Assembly: GCF_042646425.1 (NCBI RefSeq)
Contig: NZ_JBHRTR010000037.1
Location: 97,961-161,960 of the forward strand
Direction: 5' to 3'
Length of the DNA stretch: 64,000 nt
Source of the DNA: Marinibaculum pumilum
GTDB taxonomy: Bacteria > Pseudomonadota > Alphaproteobacteria > Ferrovibrionales > Ferrovibrionaceae
Shown here: in pieces, positions 24,594 to 33,309 of the stretch
Layout: the number at the start of each line of letters is the position of its first letter
Numbering within the stretch: position 1 is the first letter of the stretch
The notes under the pieces: generated by a model
What the model saw: the letters and a program-made list of their open reading frames with translations, nothing else
What the model was told of the DNA's origin: nothing
Database searches by the model: none
Translations under genes and position numbers: made by a program

Positions 24594-25055
24594 ATGCAGC
24601 AACGCAGGACTGGGACCGGGCAGGTTCGGATCACGGTCAATGGCCGCAGCTACAAGATCGGCTGCGACGCGGGCGAAGAGGACCGTATCGTCGAACTGGG
24701 CCAGTACCTCGACGGCCGGGTGGCGGAACTCGCCGCCCGGGTCGGGCAGGTGGGCGACGAGCGGCTGCTGTTGATGACCGCTCTGGTCCTGGCCGACGAC
24801 CTGGCGGAGGCCGTGGCCGACCTGGAGGCGGTCCGCCAGACACCGGCCCAGTCGGGATCGTCCCAGCCGGGATCGTCCCAGCCGGGATCGTCCCAGCCGG
24901 ATCAGGAACGGACGACCGGTGCGACGCCGCACGACGGTGCCGGCGGCGAAGCCGGCCAGGCGAAGGTGCAGGAAGCGGCAGCGGCGGAGAGCGAGCGGGT
25001 GAATGCGCTGGCATCTCGTGTCGAAGGCATTGCCGCGCGGCTGGCGAGTGCCTAA
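24594..25055 (+). CDS. zapA: Cell division protein ZapA
   Basis: A 153-residue FtsZ-ring stabiliser. Residues about 8-80 form the ZapA domain: VRITVNGRSYKIGCDAGEED is the beta-hairpin head, and LGQYLDGRVAELAARVGQ with DERLLLMTALVLADDL is the first helix. A Ser-Gln-Pro-Gly linker made of three 15-bp repeats follows, then a C-terminal helix (ESERVNALASRVEGIAARL). ZapA is usually about 110-130 residues, so the linker is an expansion. The 6S RNA gene follows directly, as is usual in proteobacteria. Confidence 0.9.
   Translation: MQQRRTGTGQVRITVNGRSYKIGCDAGEEDRIVELGQYLDGRVAELAARVGQVGDERLLLMTALVLADDLAEAVADLEAVRQTPAQSGSSQPGSSQPGSSQPDQERTTGATPHDGAGGEAGQAKVQEAAAAESERVNALASRVEGIAARLASA
24854..24898 (+). 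repeat. 15-bp tandem repeat in the zapA linker
   Basis: Three exact units of GGGATCGTCCCAGCC, encoding Gly-Ser-Ser-Gln-Pro, join the ZapA head to its C-terminal helix. Exact identity between units suggests recent expansion. Confidence 0.9.
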
Positions 25056-25065
25056 GTTCATTGCC

Positions 25066-25234
25066 GGACGGGCCTACTGCCCGGTACGTGAGGTCGCTTA
25101 AATCCCTGGGGCCAATGTTCATTCTCTAGGGAGCTGTCCCTGACCGGATCGTGGTTCGGCTAGTACGGCGCCCACCTGGTTGTCCAGGCCACAGAGGATG
25201 TAGCACATACCCACGGCCATGGCGGTGCCCGTCC
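25066..25234 (+). ncRNA. ssrS: 6S RNA
   Basis: The ends pair perfectly (GGACGGGC at 25066-25073 with GCCCGTCC at 25227-25234). The stem continues as ACUGCC with GGCGGU. The 5-prime side of the central bubble (25103-25120, UCCCUGGGGCCAAUGUUC) closely resembles the conserved bubble of other 6S RNAs. A CCUGG-UUGU-CCAGG hairpin forms the apical tip. Length (169 nt) and location between zapA and the 5-formyltetrahydrofolate cyclo-ligase gene are the conserved ones. 6S RNA mimics an open promoter and binds the housekeeping RNA polymerase in stationary phase. Confidence 0.82.
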
Positions 25235-25270
25235 ACTTCATAGACATGCCCGCAAGCGGGCGCGCCGGAA

Positions 25271-25315
25271 ATCCGACCCCCGGAGATCCGACCCCCGGAG
25301 ATCTGGCCCCCGGAG
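25271..25315 (+). repeat. 15-bp tandem repeat carrying the fau ribosome-binding site
   Basis: Three units of ATCCGACCCCCGGAG (the third ATCTGGCCCCCGGAG) end 10 bases before the fau start. The GGAG of the last unit is the probable ribosome-binding site, so the upstream units are duplicates of it. Confidence 0.85.
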
Positions 25316-25325
25316 ATCCCCCCCG

Positions 25326-25934
25326 ATGAGCGGCGTTTCCGCCGCGAAGGCGCGGCTGCGGGTCGCGATGCATGGCCTGCGCCGGGCCGCTCATCGCCCC
25401 TGGCATGGCATTGCCGCCGCCGGTATCCTGGTCCACGAAGTCCTGGCCGCGGCTGAGATATCGCCGGGCATCGTGGCCGCCTATTGGCCGATGGCGGGCG
25501 AGGCCGATCCCCTGCCGGCGCTGCGGCGCCTCACCGACATGGGGTGGCAGACCGCCTTGCCGGATATCGTGCCGCCGGCGGCGGACGGTGCCATGCGCCA
25601 CGGCCATGTCGTCTTCCGCCCCTGGCCGCTGGCCGACGGCGTGCCGCCGCCCGGCGCCTATCGCATTCCGGCGCCGCCGGCCGCCATCCCGGCGGTGCGG
25701 CCGGATCTGGTTCTGGTGCCGTTGCTGGCGGCGGACCGGCGGGGGCGGCGGCTGGGCCAGGGCGCGGGCTTCTACGACCGCTGCCTTGCGGAGCTGCGGC
25801 AGGACGGCGAACCGGTGCTGGCGGTGGGCTGGGCGATGGAGGCGCAGCTGCTGCGCCAGGTGCCGGCCGACGACCGCGACGCGCCACTGGACTGGCTGGT
25901 GACGGAGCGGCGGGCATTGCGCTGCCCGGCATAG
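25326..25934 (+). CDS. fau: 5-formyltetrahydrofolate cyclo-ligase
   Basis: A 202-residue enzyme that uses ATP to turn 5-formyltetrahydrofolate into 5,10-methenyltetrahydrofolate. The central VAAYWPMAGEADPLPAL and the signature GRRLGQGAGFYDRCL (ATP/folate loop, about residues 140-155) are intact, as is the C-terminal substrate region LDWLVTERRALR. Placement after 6S RNA repeats the E. coli ssrS-ygfA arrangement, where the two are co-transcribed. It is followed at 71 bases by the YmdB-type gene. Confidence 0.9.
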   Translation: MSGVSAAKARLRVAMHGLRRAAHRPWHGIAAAGILVHEVLAAAEISPGIVAAYWPMAGEADPLPALRRLTDMGWQTALPDIVPPAADGAMRHGHVVFRPWPLADGVPPPGAYRIPAPPAAIPAVRPDLVLVPLLAADRRGRRLGQGAGFYDRCLAELRQDGEPVLAVGWAMEAQLLRQVPADDRDAPLDWLVTERRALRCPA

Positions 25935-26005
25935 GATTTTGGGACGAACGGTTGCCCCCATGGCGTCTGCGGCGATGGGCAGGGCGGCCGGCAGGGAATG
26001 AATCG

Positions 26006-26866
26006 ATGAAGCTTCTGTATCTCGGCGATGTCGTCGGCCGCTCCGGCCGGGAAGGTGTGGTGGCGCGGCTGCCGGGCCTGATCGAACGCCTGGCGCCCGA
26101 CTTCGTGGTCGTGAATGGCGAGAATGCCGCCGGCGGCTTCGGCATCACCGGCCGGATCTGCCAGGAACTCTACGATGCCGGCGTCGACTGCATCCTGACC
26201 GGCAACCATGTCTGGGACCAGAAGGAGACCCTGGGCTATATCGACGGCGACCCGCGCCTGCTGCGGCCGATGAACTTCCCGGCGGGCACGCCGGGACGCG
26301 GCGTGGCGGAGTTCCGCACCCGCCGGGGGGAAAAGGTCGCGGTCCTGCAGGTGATGGGACGGCTGTTCATGGAGCCGCTGGACGATCCCTTCACCGCGGT
26401 GGAGGAGGCGCTGAACCGCTATCGCCTGGGGCCGAAGGGCGGCGGCTTCGACGCCATCCTGCTGGACGTGCATGCCGAGGCCACGTCGGAAAAGATGGCG
26501 CTGGGCCACCTGGCCGACGGGCGCGCCTCGCTGGTCTGCGGCACGCATACCCATGTGCCGACGGCGGACGCGCAGATCCTGCCCGGCGGCACCGCCTACA
26601 TGACCGATGCCGGCATGTGCGGCGACTACGATTCCGTCATCGGCATGGACAAGGTCGAACCGTTGCGCCGCTTCCGCCGGAAGACCCCGGGCGCCCGCTT
26701 CGAGCCGGCCGGCGGCGAGGCGACCGTCTGCGGCGTGTTCGTGGAGACCGAGCCGGGAACCGGCCTGGCCCGCAGGATCGAGCCGGTCCGCGTCGGCGGG
26801 CGCCTGTCGCAGGCGCTGCCGGGCGGCGGCGCGGCAGTTGACGCGGGCCGCGCCGCAGCCGAATAG
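26006..26866 (+). CDS. YmdB-type metallophosphoesterase (TIGR00282 family)
   Basis: A 286-residue dinuclear-metal phosphoesterase. Metal ligands appear in order: Asp in LLYLGDVVGRSGR, Glu-Asn in VVNGENAAGGFGIT, Asn-His in ILTGNHVWDQKE, and His in LLDVHAEATSEK and GTHTHVPTADAQIL. The C-terminal YMTDAGMCGDYDSVIGMDK is the family signature. The Bacillus member hydrolyses cyclic AMP and affects biofilm and mRNA decay; the substrate in proteobacteria is not established. AGGGA lies about 9 bases before the ATG. A longer reading frame upstream overlaps fau out of frame and is rejected. Confidence 0.88.
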   Translation: MKLLYLGDVVGRSGREGVVARLPGLIERLAPDFVVVNGENAAGGFGITGRICQELYDAGVDCILTGNHVWDQKETLGYIDGDPRLLRPMNFPAGTPGRGVAEFRTRRGEKVAVLQVMGRLFMEPLDDPFTAVEEALNRYRLGPKGGGFDAILLDVHAEATSEKMALGHLADGRASLVCGTHTHVPTADAQILPGGTAYMTDAGMCGDYDSVIGMDKVEPLRRFRRKTPGARFEPAGGEATVCGVFVETEPGTGLARRIEPVRVGGRLSQALPGGGAAVDAGRAAAE

Positions 26867-26944
26867 ATGCGCCTTTCGCAGGCAGGCGTGCGGGCGCCCC
26901 GGCAGATCGCCGGGCGGTTGCCCGCAGAAGGATGAAGAGCAGTC

Positions 26945-27694
26945 ATGGCCGGTCATTCCCAGTTCAAGAACATCATGCACCGCAAGGGCGCGCAGGATGC
27001 AAAGCGCGCCAAGGTGTTCACCAAGCTGATCCGCGAGCTGACCACCGCCGCCAAGCTGGGCGGCCCGGACCCGGCGGCGAACCCGCGGCTGCGCGCGGCG
27101 GTGATCGCCGCGCGCGGCTCCAACATGCCGAAGGACACGATGGAGCGCGCGATCAACCGCGGCTCCGGCTCCGATGCGGAGAATTACGAGGAGGTGCGAT
27201 ACGAGGGCTATGGCCCCGGCGGCATCGCGGTGATCGTCGAGGCGCTGACCGACAACCGGAACCGCACCGCGTCGGAGGTGCGCTCCGCCTTCTCCAAGCA
27301 TGGCGGGTCGCTGGGCGAGACCAACTCCGTCGCCTTCATGTTCGACCAGGTGGGCCAGGTGATCTATCCGGCCGACACCGCCGACCAGGAGGCGATGTTC
27401 GAGGCGGCGCTGGAAGCCGGCGCGACCGACTGCAGCTTCGATCCGCAGGAAGGCCACGAGGTGATCTGCGCGGCCGACGATTTCAACGAGGTCCGCGACG
27501 GGCTGGAACAGGCCTTCGGCCCGGCGAAGACCGCGCGCCTGACCTGGAAGCCGCAGAACACCGTTCCGGTGGATGACGAAAAGGCCGAATCGCTGTTCAA
27601 GATGCTGGATGTCCTGGAAGACAGCGACGATGTGCAGCAGGTCTATGCCAATTTCGAGGTCTCCGACGCCATGCTGGAGAAGCTGGCGAGCTGA
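26945..27694 (+). CDS. yebC: YebC/PmpR family protein
   Basis: A 249-residue protein with the invariant opening MAGHSQFKNIMHRKGAQDAKRA, then RGSNMPKDTMERAINRGSG, YEGYGPGGIAVIVE and LTDNRNRTASEVRSAF. The family was named as transcriptional regulators. Mitochondrial and bacterial members also relieve ribosome stalling at proline-rich stretches. Its position directly before ruvC is conserved across proteobacteria. Confidence 0.95.
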   Translation: MAGHSQFKNIMHRKGAQDAKRAKVFTKLIRELTTAAKLGGPDPAANPRLRAAVIAARGSNMPKDTMERAINRGSGSDAENYEEVRYEGYGPGGIAVIVEALTDNRNRTASEVRSAFSKHGGSLGETNSVAFMFDQVGQVIYPADTADQEAMFEAALEAGATDCSFDPQEGHEVICAADDFNEVRDGLEQAFGPAKTARLTWKPQNTVPVDDEKAESLFKMLDVLEDSDDVQQVYANFEVSDAMLEKLAS

Positions 27695-27760
27695 TCGTCG
27701 CGCCCCGGCCGGCCGCCGGGGCGTCCGCCTGCGCCTGCCGGCCGCGGAAGGCCGGGCATC

Positions 27761-28273
27761 TTGAGCCGCGCCGGTCCGGTCCGGATCCTGGGACTGGACC
27801 CGGGCCTGCGCCACACCGGCTGGGGGCTGATCGAGGCGGAGGGGACCCGGATCCGCCATCGCGGCCATGGCGTGCTGAACATCGACGCCAGCCAGGGGCT
27901 GTCCGACCGCCTGGCCGCGCTGCATGCCGGCCTGTCCGAGGTCGTCGGCGCCTGGACCCCGGACGAGGCTGCGGTGGAAGAGACCTTCGTGAACCGCAAT
28001 CCGGTATCGACCCTGAAGCTGGGCCAGGCCCGCGGCATCGTGCTGCTGGTGCCGGCGCAGGCCGGCCTGCCGGTCGCGGAATATCCCCCCAACCTGGTGA
28101 AGAAGACGGTCGTCGGCACCGGCCATGCGGCGAAGGAGCAGGTCCTTGCCATGGTCAAGGTGCTGCTACCCGGCTGCGGCGTTGTCGCCGGCGATGCCGC
28201 CGATGCGCTGGCGGTGGCGATCTGCCATGCGCAGCACCGTCGCCATGCCAGCCTGGCGGCGAGCCTGCGATGA
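27761..28273 (+). CDS. ruvC: Crossover junction endodeoxyribonuclease RuvC
   Basis: A 170-residue Holliday-junction resolvase. The four catalytic acids are visible: Asp in ILGLDPGLRHTG, Glu in AVEETFVNRNP, and two Asp in GDAADALAVAICH; the Lys-Lys in NLVKKTVVGTG contacts DNA. The start is a TTG at 27761 with GGAAGG upstream; no ATG or GTG gives the full first strand. It is 66 bases after yebC. Confidence 0.95.
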   Translation: MSRAGPVRILGLDPGLRHTGWGLIEAEGTRIRHRGHGVLNIDASQGLSDRLAALHAGLSEVVGAWTPDEAAVEETFVNRNPVSTLKLGQARGIVLLVPAQAGLPVAEYPPNLVKKTVVGTGHAAKEQVLAMVKVLLPGCGVVAGDAADALAVAICHAQHRRHASLAASLR

Positions 28274-28313
28274 GCGCCATGGCGAATGGCTTTGCAGCGA
28301 AGGGGGGCGGGCG

Positions 28314-28943
28314 GTGATCGGTCGGCTGGTCGGGCAGGTGGTGGACTGGGATGCCGACGGCATCCTGTTCGATGTCGGCGGCGTCGGCTACGAGGTGGCC
28401 TGCGCGCCGCCGACGATCGACGCGATGCGGGCCGCCGCCGGGCCGGCGGTGCTGTGGGTGGTGACGGAGGTCCGCGAGGATGCCTTCGACCTGTACGGCT
28501 TCCGCAGCCGGGAGGAGAAGGGCTGGTACCGGACCCTGCGCGGCGTGCAGGGGGTGGGCCCGCGGGCGGCCCTGGCGCTGCTGGCGACCCTGCGGCCGGC
28601 AGACCTGATGCTGGCCCTGGGCAGCGGCGACAAGGCGGCGCTGACCCGGGCGCCCGGCGTCGGGCCGAAGCTGGCCGCGCGGCTGGTGACGGAGCTGAAG
28701 GACAAGGTGGCCGGGATGGGCCTGGCCGCGGCCGGGGCGGCGGCGTCGCCCGGCCCGGCACCGGTGGCGGCGGAGCCGGCGGCCGACGGCCTGCTGGCGG
28801 ATGCCGTTTCGGCGCTGACGAATCTGGGCTATGGCCGCTCCGACGCGTTCCGCGCGGTGGCGGCCGAACGCGATGCCCAGGGCGAGGGTGCGGCACTGGA
28901 CGGGCTGATCCGCGGCAGCCTGAAGCGCCTGTCGGCGCAGTGA
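28314..28943 (+). CDS. ruvA: Holliday junction DNA helicase subunit RuvA
   Basis: A 209-residue protein that binds four-way junctions and loads RuvB. Domain I has MIGRLVGQVVDWDADGILFDVGGVGYEV. Domain II has the two helix-hairpin-helix motifs LRGVQGVGPRAALALL and LTRAPGVGPKLAARLVTEL. A Pro/Ala linker leads to the RuvB-binding domain III (AVSALTNLGYGRSDAFRAV). The start is a GTG behind a run of six G. Confidence 0.95.
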   Translation: MIGRLVGQVVDWDADGILFDVGGVGYEVACAPPTIDAMRAAAGPAVLWVVTEVREDAFDLYGFRSREEKGWYRTLRGVQGVGPRAALALLATLRPADLMLALGSGDKAALTRAPGVGPKLAARLVTELKDKVAGMGLAAAGAAASPGPAPVAAEPAADGLLADAVSALTNLGYGRSDAFRAVAAERDAQGEGAALDGLIRGSLKRLSAQ

Positions 28944-28965
28944 GCGGCATGGCAAGGGGCGGAGC

Positions 28966-30036
28966 TTGAGCGACCCGGACGGAGAGAGGCTGGTGGGCGG
29001 CGCGGCGCAGGACGCCGACGCGCCGGATGCCGTACTGCGCCCGCAGACCCTGAAGGAGTTCGTCGGCCAGCCGCAGGTCTGCGAAAATCTCGGCGTCTTC
29101 GTGGAGGCGGCGCGGCGCCGCCGCGCGGCGCTCGACCATGTCCTGTTCGTCGGGCCGCCGGGCCTGGGCAAGACCACCCTGGCGCAGATCGTGGCGCGGG
29201 AACTCGGTGTGAACTTCCGCGTTACCCACGGTCCCGTCATCGCGAAGGCAGGCGACCTGGCCGCCCTGCTGACCAACCTCGAAGAACGCGACGTGCTGTT
29301 CATCGACGAGATCCACCGCCTCTCGCCCGCGGTCGAGGAAGTGCTCTATCCGGCGATGGAGGATTTCCAGCTCGACCTGATCATCGGCGAAGGCCCGGCG
29401 GCACGATCGGTGCGGATCGACCTGCCGCCCTTCACCCTGGTCGGCGCCACCACCCGGCTGGGGCTGCTGACCACGCCGCTGCGCGACCGCTTCGGCATCC
29501 AGCACCGGCTGGACTTCTACAGCGTCGAAGACCTGGTGACGGTGGTGCGCCGGGCGGCGCAGATCGAGGGGCTGAGCCTGACCGACGATGGCGCGCATGA
29601 GATCGCGCGCCGGGCCCGCGGCACGCCGCGGGTGGCGGTGCGGCTCTTGATGCGGGTGCGTGACTTCGCCCTGGTCGCCGGCGCGGAGCGGGTCGACCGG
29701 GTGAAGGCGGATGCCGCCCTGCAGCGGCTGGATGTCGACCAGCGCGGCCTGGATGCGATGGACCGGCGCTACCTGAAAGTGGTCGCGCAGGATTTCAACG
29801 GCGGCCCGGTCGGTATCGAGACCATCGCCGCCGCCCTGTCGGAGCCGCGCGACGCGATCGAGAGCATCATCGAGCCCTACCTGATCCAGCAGGGCATGCT
29901 GCAGCGGACGCCGCGCGGACGGGTGGCGCCGCCGGCCGCCTTCGCCCATCTGGGCCTGCCGGCGCCGGCGCGCGATCCGCTGGCGCGGTTGCAGGCGGAC
30001 CTGCCCCTGGATGCGGGAGGCGAGGATGACCTCTGA
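28966..30036 (+). CDS. ruvB: Holliday junction branch-migration ATPase RuvB
   Basis: A 356-residue AAA+ motor. Walker A is GPPGLGKTT (near residue 65), Walker B is LFIDEIHRLS, sensor 1 is LVGATTRLGLLTTPLRDRFG, and sensor 2 is in GTPRVAVRLLMRVRDF. A C-terminal winged helix follows (GPVGIETIAAALSE, YLIQQGMLQRTPRGR). The start is a TTG with GGGGCGGAG 1-9 bases upstream. Its end overlaps the ybgC start by 11 bases, linking DNA repair and the Tol-Pal block in one transcript. Confidence 0.95.
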   Translation: MSDPDGERLVGGAAQDADAPDAVLRPQTLKEFVGQPQVCENLGVFVEAARRRRAALDHVLFVGPPGLGKTTLAQIVARELGVNFRVTHGPVIAKAGDLAALLTNLEERDVLFIDEIHRLSPAVEEVLYPAMEDFQLDLIIGEGPAARSVRIDLPPFTLVGATTRLGLLTTPLRDRFGIQHRLDFYSVEDLVTVVRRAAQIEGLSLTDDGAHEIARRARGTPRVAVRLLMRVRDFALVAGAERVDRVKADAALQRLDVDQRGLDAMDRRYLKVVAQDFNGGPVGIETIAAALSEPRDAIESIIEPYLIQQGMLQRTPRGRVAPPAAFAHLGLPAPARDPLARLQADLPLDAGGEDDL

Positions 30037-30565
30037 GGGCGGGGCGACGGACGGCGAGGGCTGGTTCGCCGGCGACAGCCACCGCTTCCCCCTGCGGGTC
30101 TACTGGGAAGACACCGATGCCGGCGGCATCGTCTATCACGCCAACTACCTGCGCTTTTTCGAGCGCGCGCGCAGCGACCTGCTGACCTGCCTGGGCATCC
30201 GCCAGCAGGTGCTGCTGCAGGAGGCCGGCCTCGCCTTTGCCGTCACCGGCATGGCCTTGCGCTTCCGCCGCCCGGCGAAGCTGGAGGACCGGCTGCAGGT
30301 CGCCACCCGGCTGACCGCGCTGGGCGGTGCCAGCATGACCCTGGAGCAGCTTTGCCTGCGCGGCGCAGAGGGCGATGGCGACAGCGAGGGGGAGCGCCTG
30401 GTGGAGGCGGAGGTGCGGGCGGCGCTGATCGACCGCGGCGGCCGCCCGCGGCGGCTGCCGGACCATATTTCCGCCGCATTCGGCCCGGTGGCCGCCACAC
30501 TTTCACCAAAATCTTCCCGGATTTCTGACACACAGCACACGCTGGGGCGAGGGCATGGAAACTGA
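30026..30565 (+). CDS. ybgC: Tol-Pal associated acyl-CoA thioesterase YbgC
   Basis: A 179-residue hotdog-fold thioesterase. The signature RVYWEDTDAGGIVYHANYLRFFERAR carries the catalytic Asp (WEDTDAGG) and the His-Ala-Asn pair. LGGASMTLEQ marks the second half. YbgC acts on acyl-CoA or acyl-ACP and is tied to the Tol-Pal complex at the membrane. The ATG at 30026 has GGAGG 5 bases before it. About 35 residues beyond the usual end run into the tolQ start (11-base overlap). Confidence 0.92.
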   Translation: MTSEGGATDGEGWFAGDSHRFPLRVYWEDTDAGGIVYHANYLRFFERARSDLLTCLGIRQQVLLQEAGLAFAVTGMALRFRRPAKLEDRLQVATRLTALGGASMTLEQLCLRGAEGDGDSEGERLVEAEVRAALIDRGGRPRRLPDHISAAFGPVAATLSPKSSRISDTQHTLGRGHGN

Positions 30566-31280
30566 AGTCGTCGAGGCCGGTTCGACTGTTGTCGAGAACC
30601 TGTCGATCTGGGGCCTGTTCTTCCAGGCCGACATCGTCGTCAAGATCGTGATGATCGGGCTCTTGCTCGCTTCCGTCTGGGTCTGGGCGATCATTTTCGA
30701 AAAGCTGTTCCGGTTCCGCCGGGTCAATGCCGATGCCGATGCCTTCGAGCAGGAATTCTGGTCCGGCGGCTCGCTGGAGGACCTGTACGACCGGATCGCG
30801 GGCAATCCCGGCCACCCGATGGCCGCGCTGTTCGCCTCCGCCATGCGCGAATGGCGCCGCTCCGCCGAACGCGGCCTGGTGCGCCTGGCCAATGCCGGCT
30901 CGCTGAAAGAGCGGATCGAGCAGGTGATGGCGGTCACCCGCGACCGCGAGCTGGCGCGCCTGGAGAAGCAGATGAGCGTGCTGGCGACGATCGGGTCGAC
31001 GGCCCCCTTCATCGGCCTGTTCGGGACGGTCTGGGGCATCATGAACGCCTTCACCTCGATCGCGGCCAGCCAGAACACCTCCCTGGCGGTGGTGGCGCCC
31101 GGCATCGCCGAGGCGCTGTTCGCCACCGCGCTTGGCCTGCTGGCCGCCATCCCGGCCGTCGTCGCCTACAACAAGCTGAACGGTGACCTGGATTCCTATG
31201 CCGGCCGGCTGGAAGGCTTCTCCGGGGAGTTCTCCGCGATCCTGTCGCGGCAGCTCGACGAGGAATCGGTGGCCGCCTGA
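30555..31280 (+). CDS. tolQ: TolQ, proton channel of the Tol-Pal system
   Basis: A 241-residue inner-membrane protein with three helices (about residues 23-45, 137-160, 170-195). The pore motifs APFIGLFGTVWGIMNAF and ALFATALGLLAAIPAVVAYN line the proton path with the TolR Asp. A cytoplasmic domain lies between helices 1 and 2. It powers TolA, which pulls Pal at the dividing septum. The stop and the tolR start share one base. Confidence 0.96.
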   Translation: METEVVEAGSTVVENLSIWGLFFQADIVVKIVMIGLLLASVWVWAIIFEKLFRFRRVNADADAFEQEFWSGGSLEDLYDRIAGNPGHPMAALFASAMREWRRSAERGLVRLANAGSLKERIEQVMAVTRDRELARLEKQMSVLATIGSTAPFIGLFGTVWGIMNAFTSIAASQNTSLAVVAPGIAEALFATALGLLAAIPAVVAYNKLNGDLDSYAGRLEGFSGEFSAILSRQLDEESVAA

Positions 31281-31723
31281 TGGGAGCCCAGCTTTCCGGC
31301 GGCGGTGGCCGCCGCCATGGCGGCCGGCGTCGCGGTGGCCGCATGAGCGAGATCAACGTGACGCCCTTCGTGGACGTCATGCTGGTGCTGCTGATCGTGT
31401 TCATGGTGACCGCGCCGCTGCTGACCGTCGGCGTCCAGGTCGACCTGCCGAAGAGCGAGGCGCCGAACATCCAGGGCTCCGACGAGCCGCTGACCGTCAC
31501 CATCGATTCGGCCGGCCTGATCTACATCCAGGAGACGGAGGTGCCGGAGAGCGAGCTGGCGGTGCGCCTGAAGGCGATCGCCGGCGAGGCACCGGACCGG
31601 CGGATTTTCGTGCGCGGCGACCAGGCGATCAACTACGGCCAGGTCGTCGAGGTGATGGGCGTGATCAACCAGGCCGGTTTCAAGCGGGTCGCGCTGATCG
31701 CACAGGCGCCGCGCCGCAACTGA
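31280..31723 (+). CDS. tolR: TolR
   Basis: A 147-residue ExbD-family protein. After a basic, Gly-Arg-rich N-terminus comes MSEINVTPFVDVMLVLLIVFMV, the membrane helix with the proton-carrying Asp (PFVDVM). The periplasmic domain (residues about 50-140, ending with the FKRVALIAQ strand) can bind peptidoglycan when activated. The N-terminus (GGGGRRHGGRRRGGR) is unusually rich in Arg. Confidence 0.95.
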   Translation: MGAQLSGGGGRRHGGRRRGGRMSEINVTPFVDVMLVLLIVFMVTAPLLTVGVQVDLPKSEAPNIQGSDEPLTVTIDSAGLIYIQETEVPESELAVRLKAIAGEAPDRRIFVRGDQAINYGQVVEVMGVINQAGFKRVALIAQAPRRN

Positions 31724-31851
31724 CGGGCGCGACGTGACGGCTGCGCGGGACGGCATGAACCCGGGTGGGCTGCGGAACGTTGGGACAGACGGCGCAGGGA
31801 CGGGACCGATCGTGGCCCCGGCGCCGGTATCGCCTTTGAGGAAGTGCTGAC

Positions 31852-33309
31852 TTGCGCATCCGCGCCTACATCCTGTCGGTCCTGTTGCATGTGGCGGTCC
31901 TGGTGCTGACCGTCACCGGGCTCAGCCTCTGGCCGGACGAAACGCCGCCGCCGGAGCAGACCTTCACCGTCGAGTTCGGCCCGGTGGCGGAACTCGAGCA
32001 GGTGGCCGAGGTGCAGGCCCCGCTGCCGGAGAAGGACGTGCCGATCCCGAAGGCGAAGCCTTCGCAGGTGGTGGCGGCCGCGCCCTCGGCACCGGTGGTG
32101 GACAAGGTGACCGCCTCGCCGGAGACCCGGCAGGCCGACGCCGCGCCCGCGCCCAGCGTGCCGCAGCCCACGGTGGATGCGCAGCGGGTGCCCGAGCCGC
32201 CGCGGCCGCAGGCGGTGGAGGCGGCCCGCGCCGCCGCGCGCGAGGTGCCGCAGCCCTCCGCCGTGTCGGAGAAGGTGGAGACGCCGCGCATCTCCACCGC
32301 GCCGGACCCGGCGAAGGTCGATGCGCGGCAGGCCGAAACGGCAGAGGCGGAGCCCGCGCAGGGTGGCGCACCGGCGGAGGAGGCCGCGCCGAAGGCCGCA
32401 GACGTGCCGGAGGCCGCGGTGGCCAGCGCCAGCCGCGCGGCGCCGGCGCAAAGCAGCAAGGCCGACAAGGCCGACAGCGAACAGGTGGCGGCCCTGCAGC
32501 CGGTCGAAAAGCCGGAGGAGCGGGAGGCGGAGCGGCAGGAAGCAGTGCAGGCGCCGGAACCGCCGGCGCCGCAGCCGGTTACCAGCAGGGAAACGAACGA
32601 GGCGGTGGCGCCGGAGCCGGACCGCAAGGTGGAGGATGCGAAGGAGACCGCTGAGCCGGTCCGCCAGACCACCCCCGCCAAGCCGCAGACGGTGCAGAAG
32701 CCGGAGAAGGTGGAGACGGCGGAACCGGACACCGCACTCTCGGAAGCTGTACCGCGGCCGAAGTCGCGGCCGAAACGCCTGGAGGTGGCGACCGCGCCGC
32801 AGGAGACCCGGCCGGAGCCGCCGAAGACGGAGGACAAGGCGCCGCCCAAGGACAAGCTCAATCTCGACCGGCTGTCGGCGCTGCTGGACAAGCGGCTGGA
32901 CGACAATCCGAACGTCCGCCGCGACGAGGAGAATGCCGCGCCGCGGCGATCCGATACCATTGTGCGGCAGACCCGCGATACGGCGCTGTCCAGCCAGCCG
33001 CTGTCGTCCAGCGAGCTGTCGGCGATTCGCGCGCAGTTCGAGCGTTGCTGGAATCCGCCGACCGGCGCGCGCAATGCCCGCAACCTGGTGGTGGTGGTGC
33101 GGATCTGGCTGCGGCAGGACGGCAGCCTGCTGCGGGAGCCCGAGGTGACCAACCGGGGGGATCCGGGGGACCAGTTCTGGCGCGTGGCGGCGGAAAGCGC
33201 CGTGCGCGCGGTGCGTAAATGCGAGCCTGTTATGGGTTTGGATCCAGGGAAGTATGACCGATGGCGCGAAATCGAACTGACCTTCAATCCGAGAGACATG
33301 CTGGGATGA
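31852..33309 (+). CDS. tolA: TolA
   Basis: A 485-residue periplasm-spanning protein. The N-terminal anchor (IRAYILSVLLHVAVLVLTV) carries the Ser-His pair that contacts TolQR. Domain II (residues about 35-375) is rich in Pro, Ala, Glu and Lys rather than the Ala/Lys helix of enteric TolA, so it may be extended instead of helical. Domain III (about 380-485) has AIRAQFERCWNPPTGA, VVVRIWLRQDGSLL and a second Cys (VRKCEPV) for the conserved disulfide. The start is a TTG behind GAGGAAG. The stop overlaps the tolB start (ATGA). Confidence 0.93.
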   Translation: MRIRAYILSVLLHVAVLVLTVTGLSLWPDETPPPEQTFTVEFGPVAELEQVAEVQAPLPEKDVPIPKAKPSQVVAAAPSAPVVDKVTASPETRQADAAPAPSVPQPTVDAQRVPEPPRPQAVEAARAAAREVPQPSAVSEKVETPRISTAPDPAKVDARQAETAEAEPAQGGAPAEEAAPKAADVPEAAVASASRAAPAQSSKADKADSEQVAALQPVEKPEEREAERQEAVQAPEPPAPQPVTSRETNEAVAPEPDRKVEDAKETAEPVRQTTPAKPQTVQKPEKVETAEPDTALSEAVPRPKSRPKRLEVATAPQETRPEPPKTEDKAPPKDKLNLDRLSALLDKRLDDNPNVRRDEENAAPRRSDTIVRQTRDTALSSQPLSSSELSAIRAQFERCWNPPTGARNARNLVVVVRIWLRQDGSLLREPEVTNRGDPGDQFWRVAAESAVRAVRKCEPVMGLDPGKYDRWREIELTFNPRDMLG

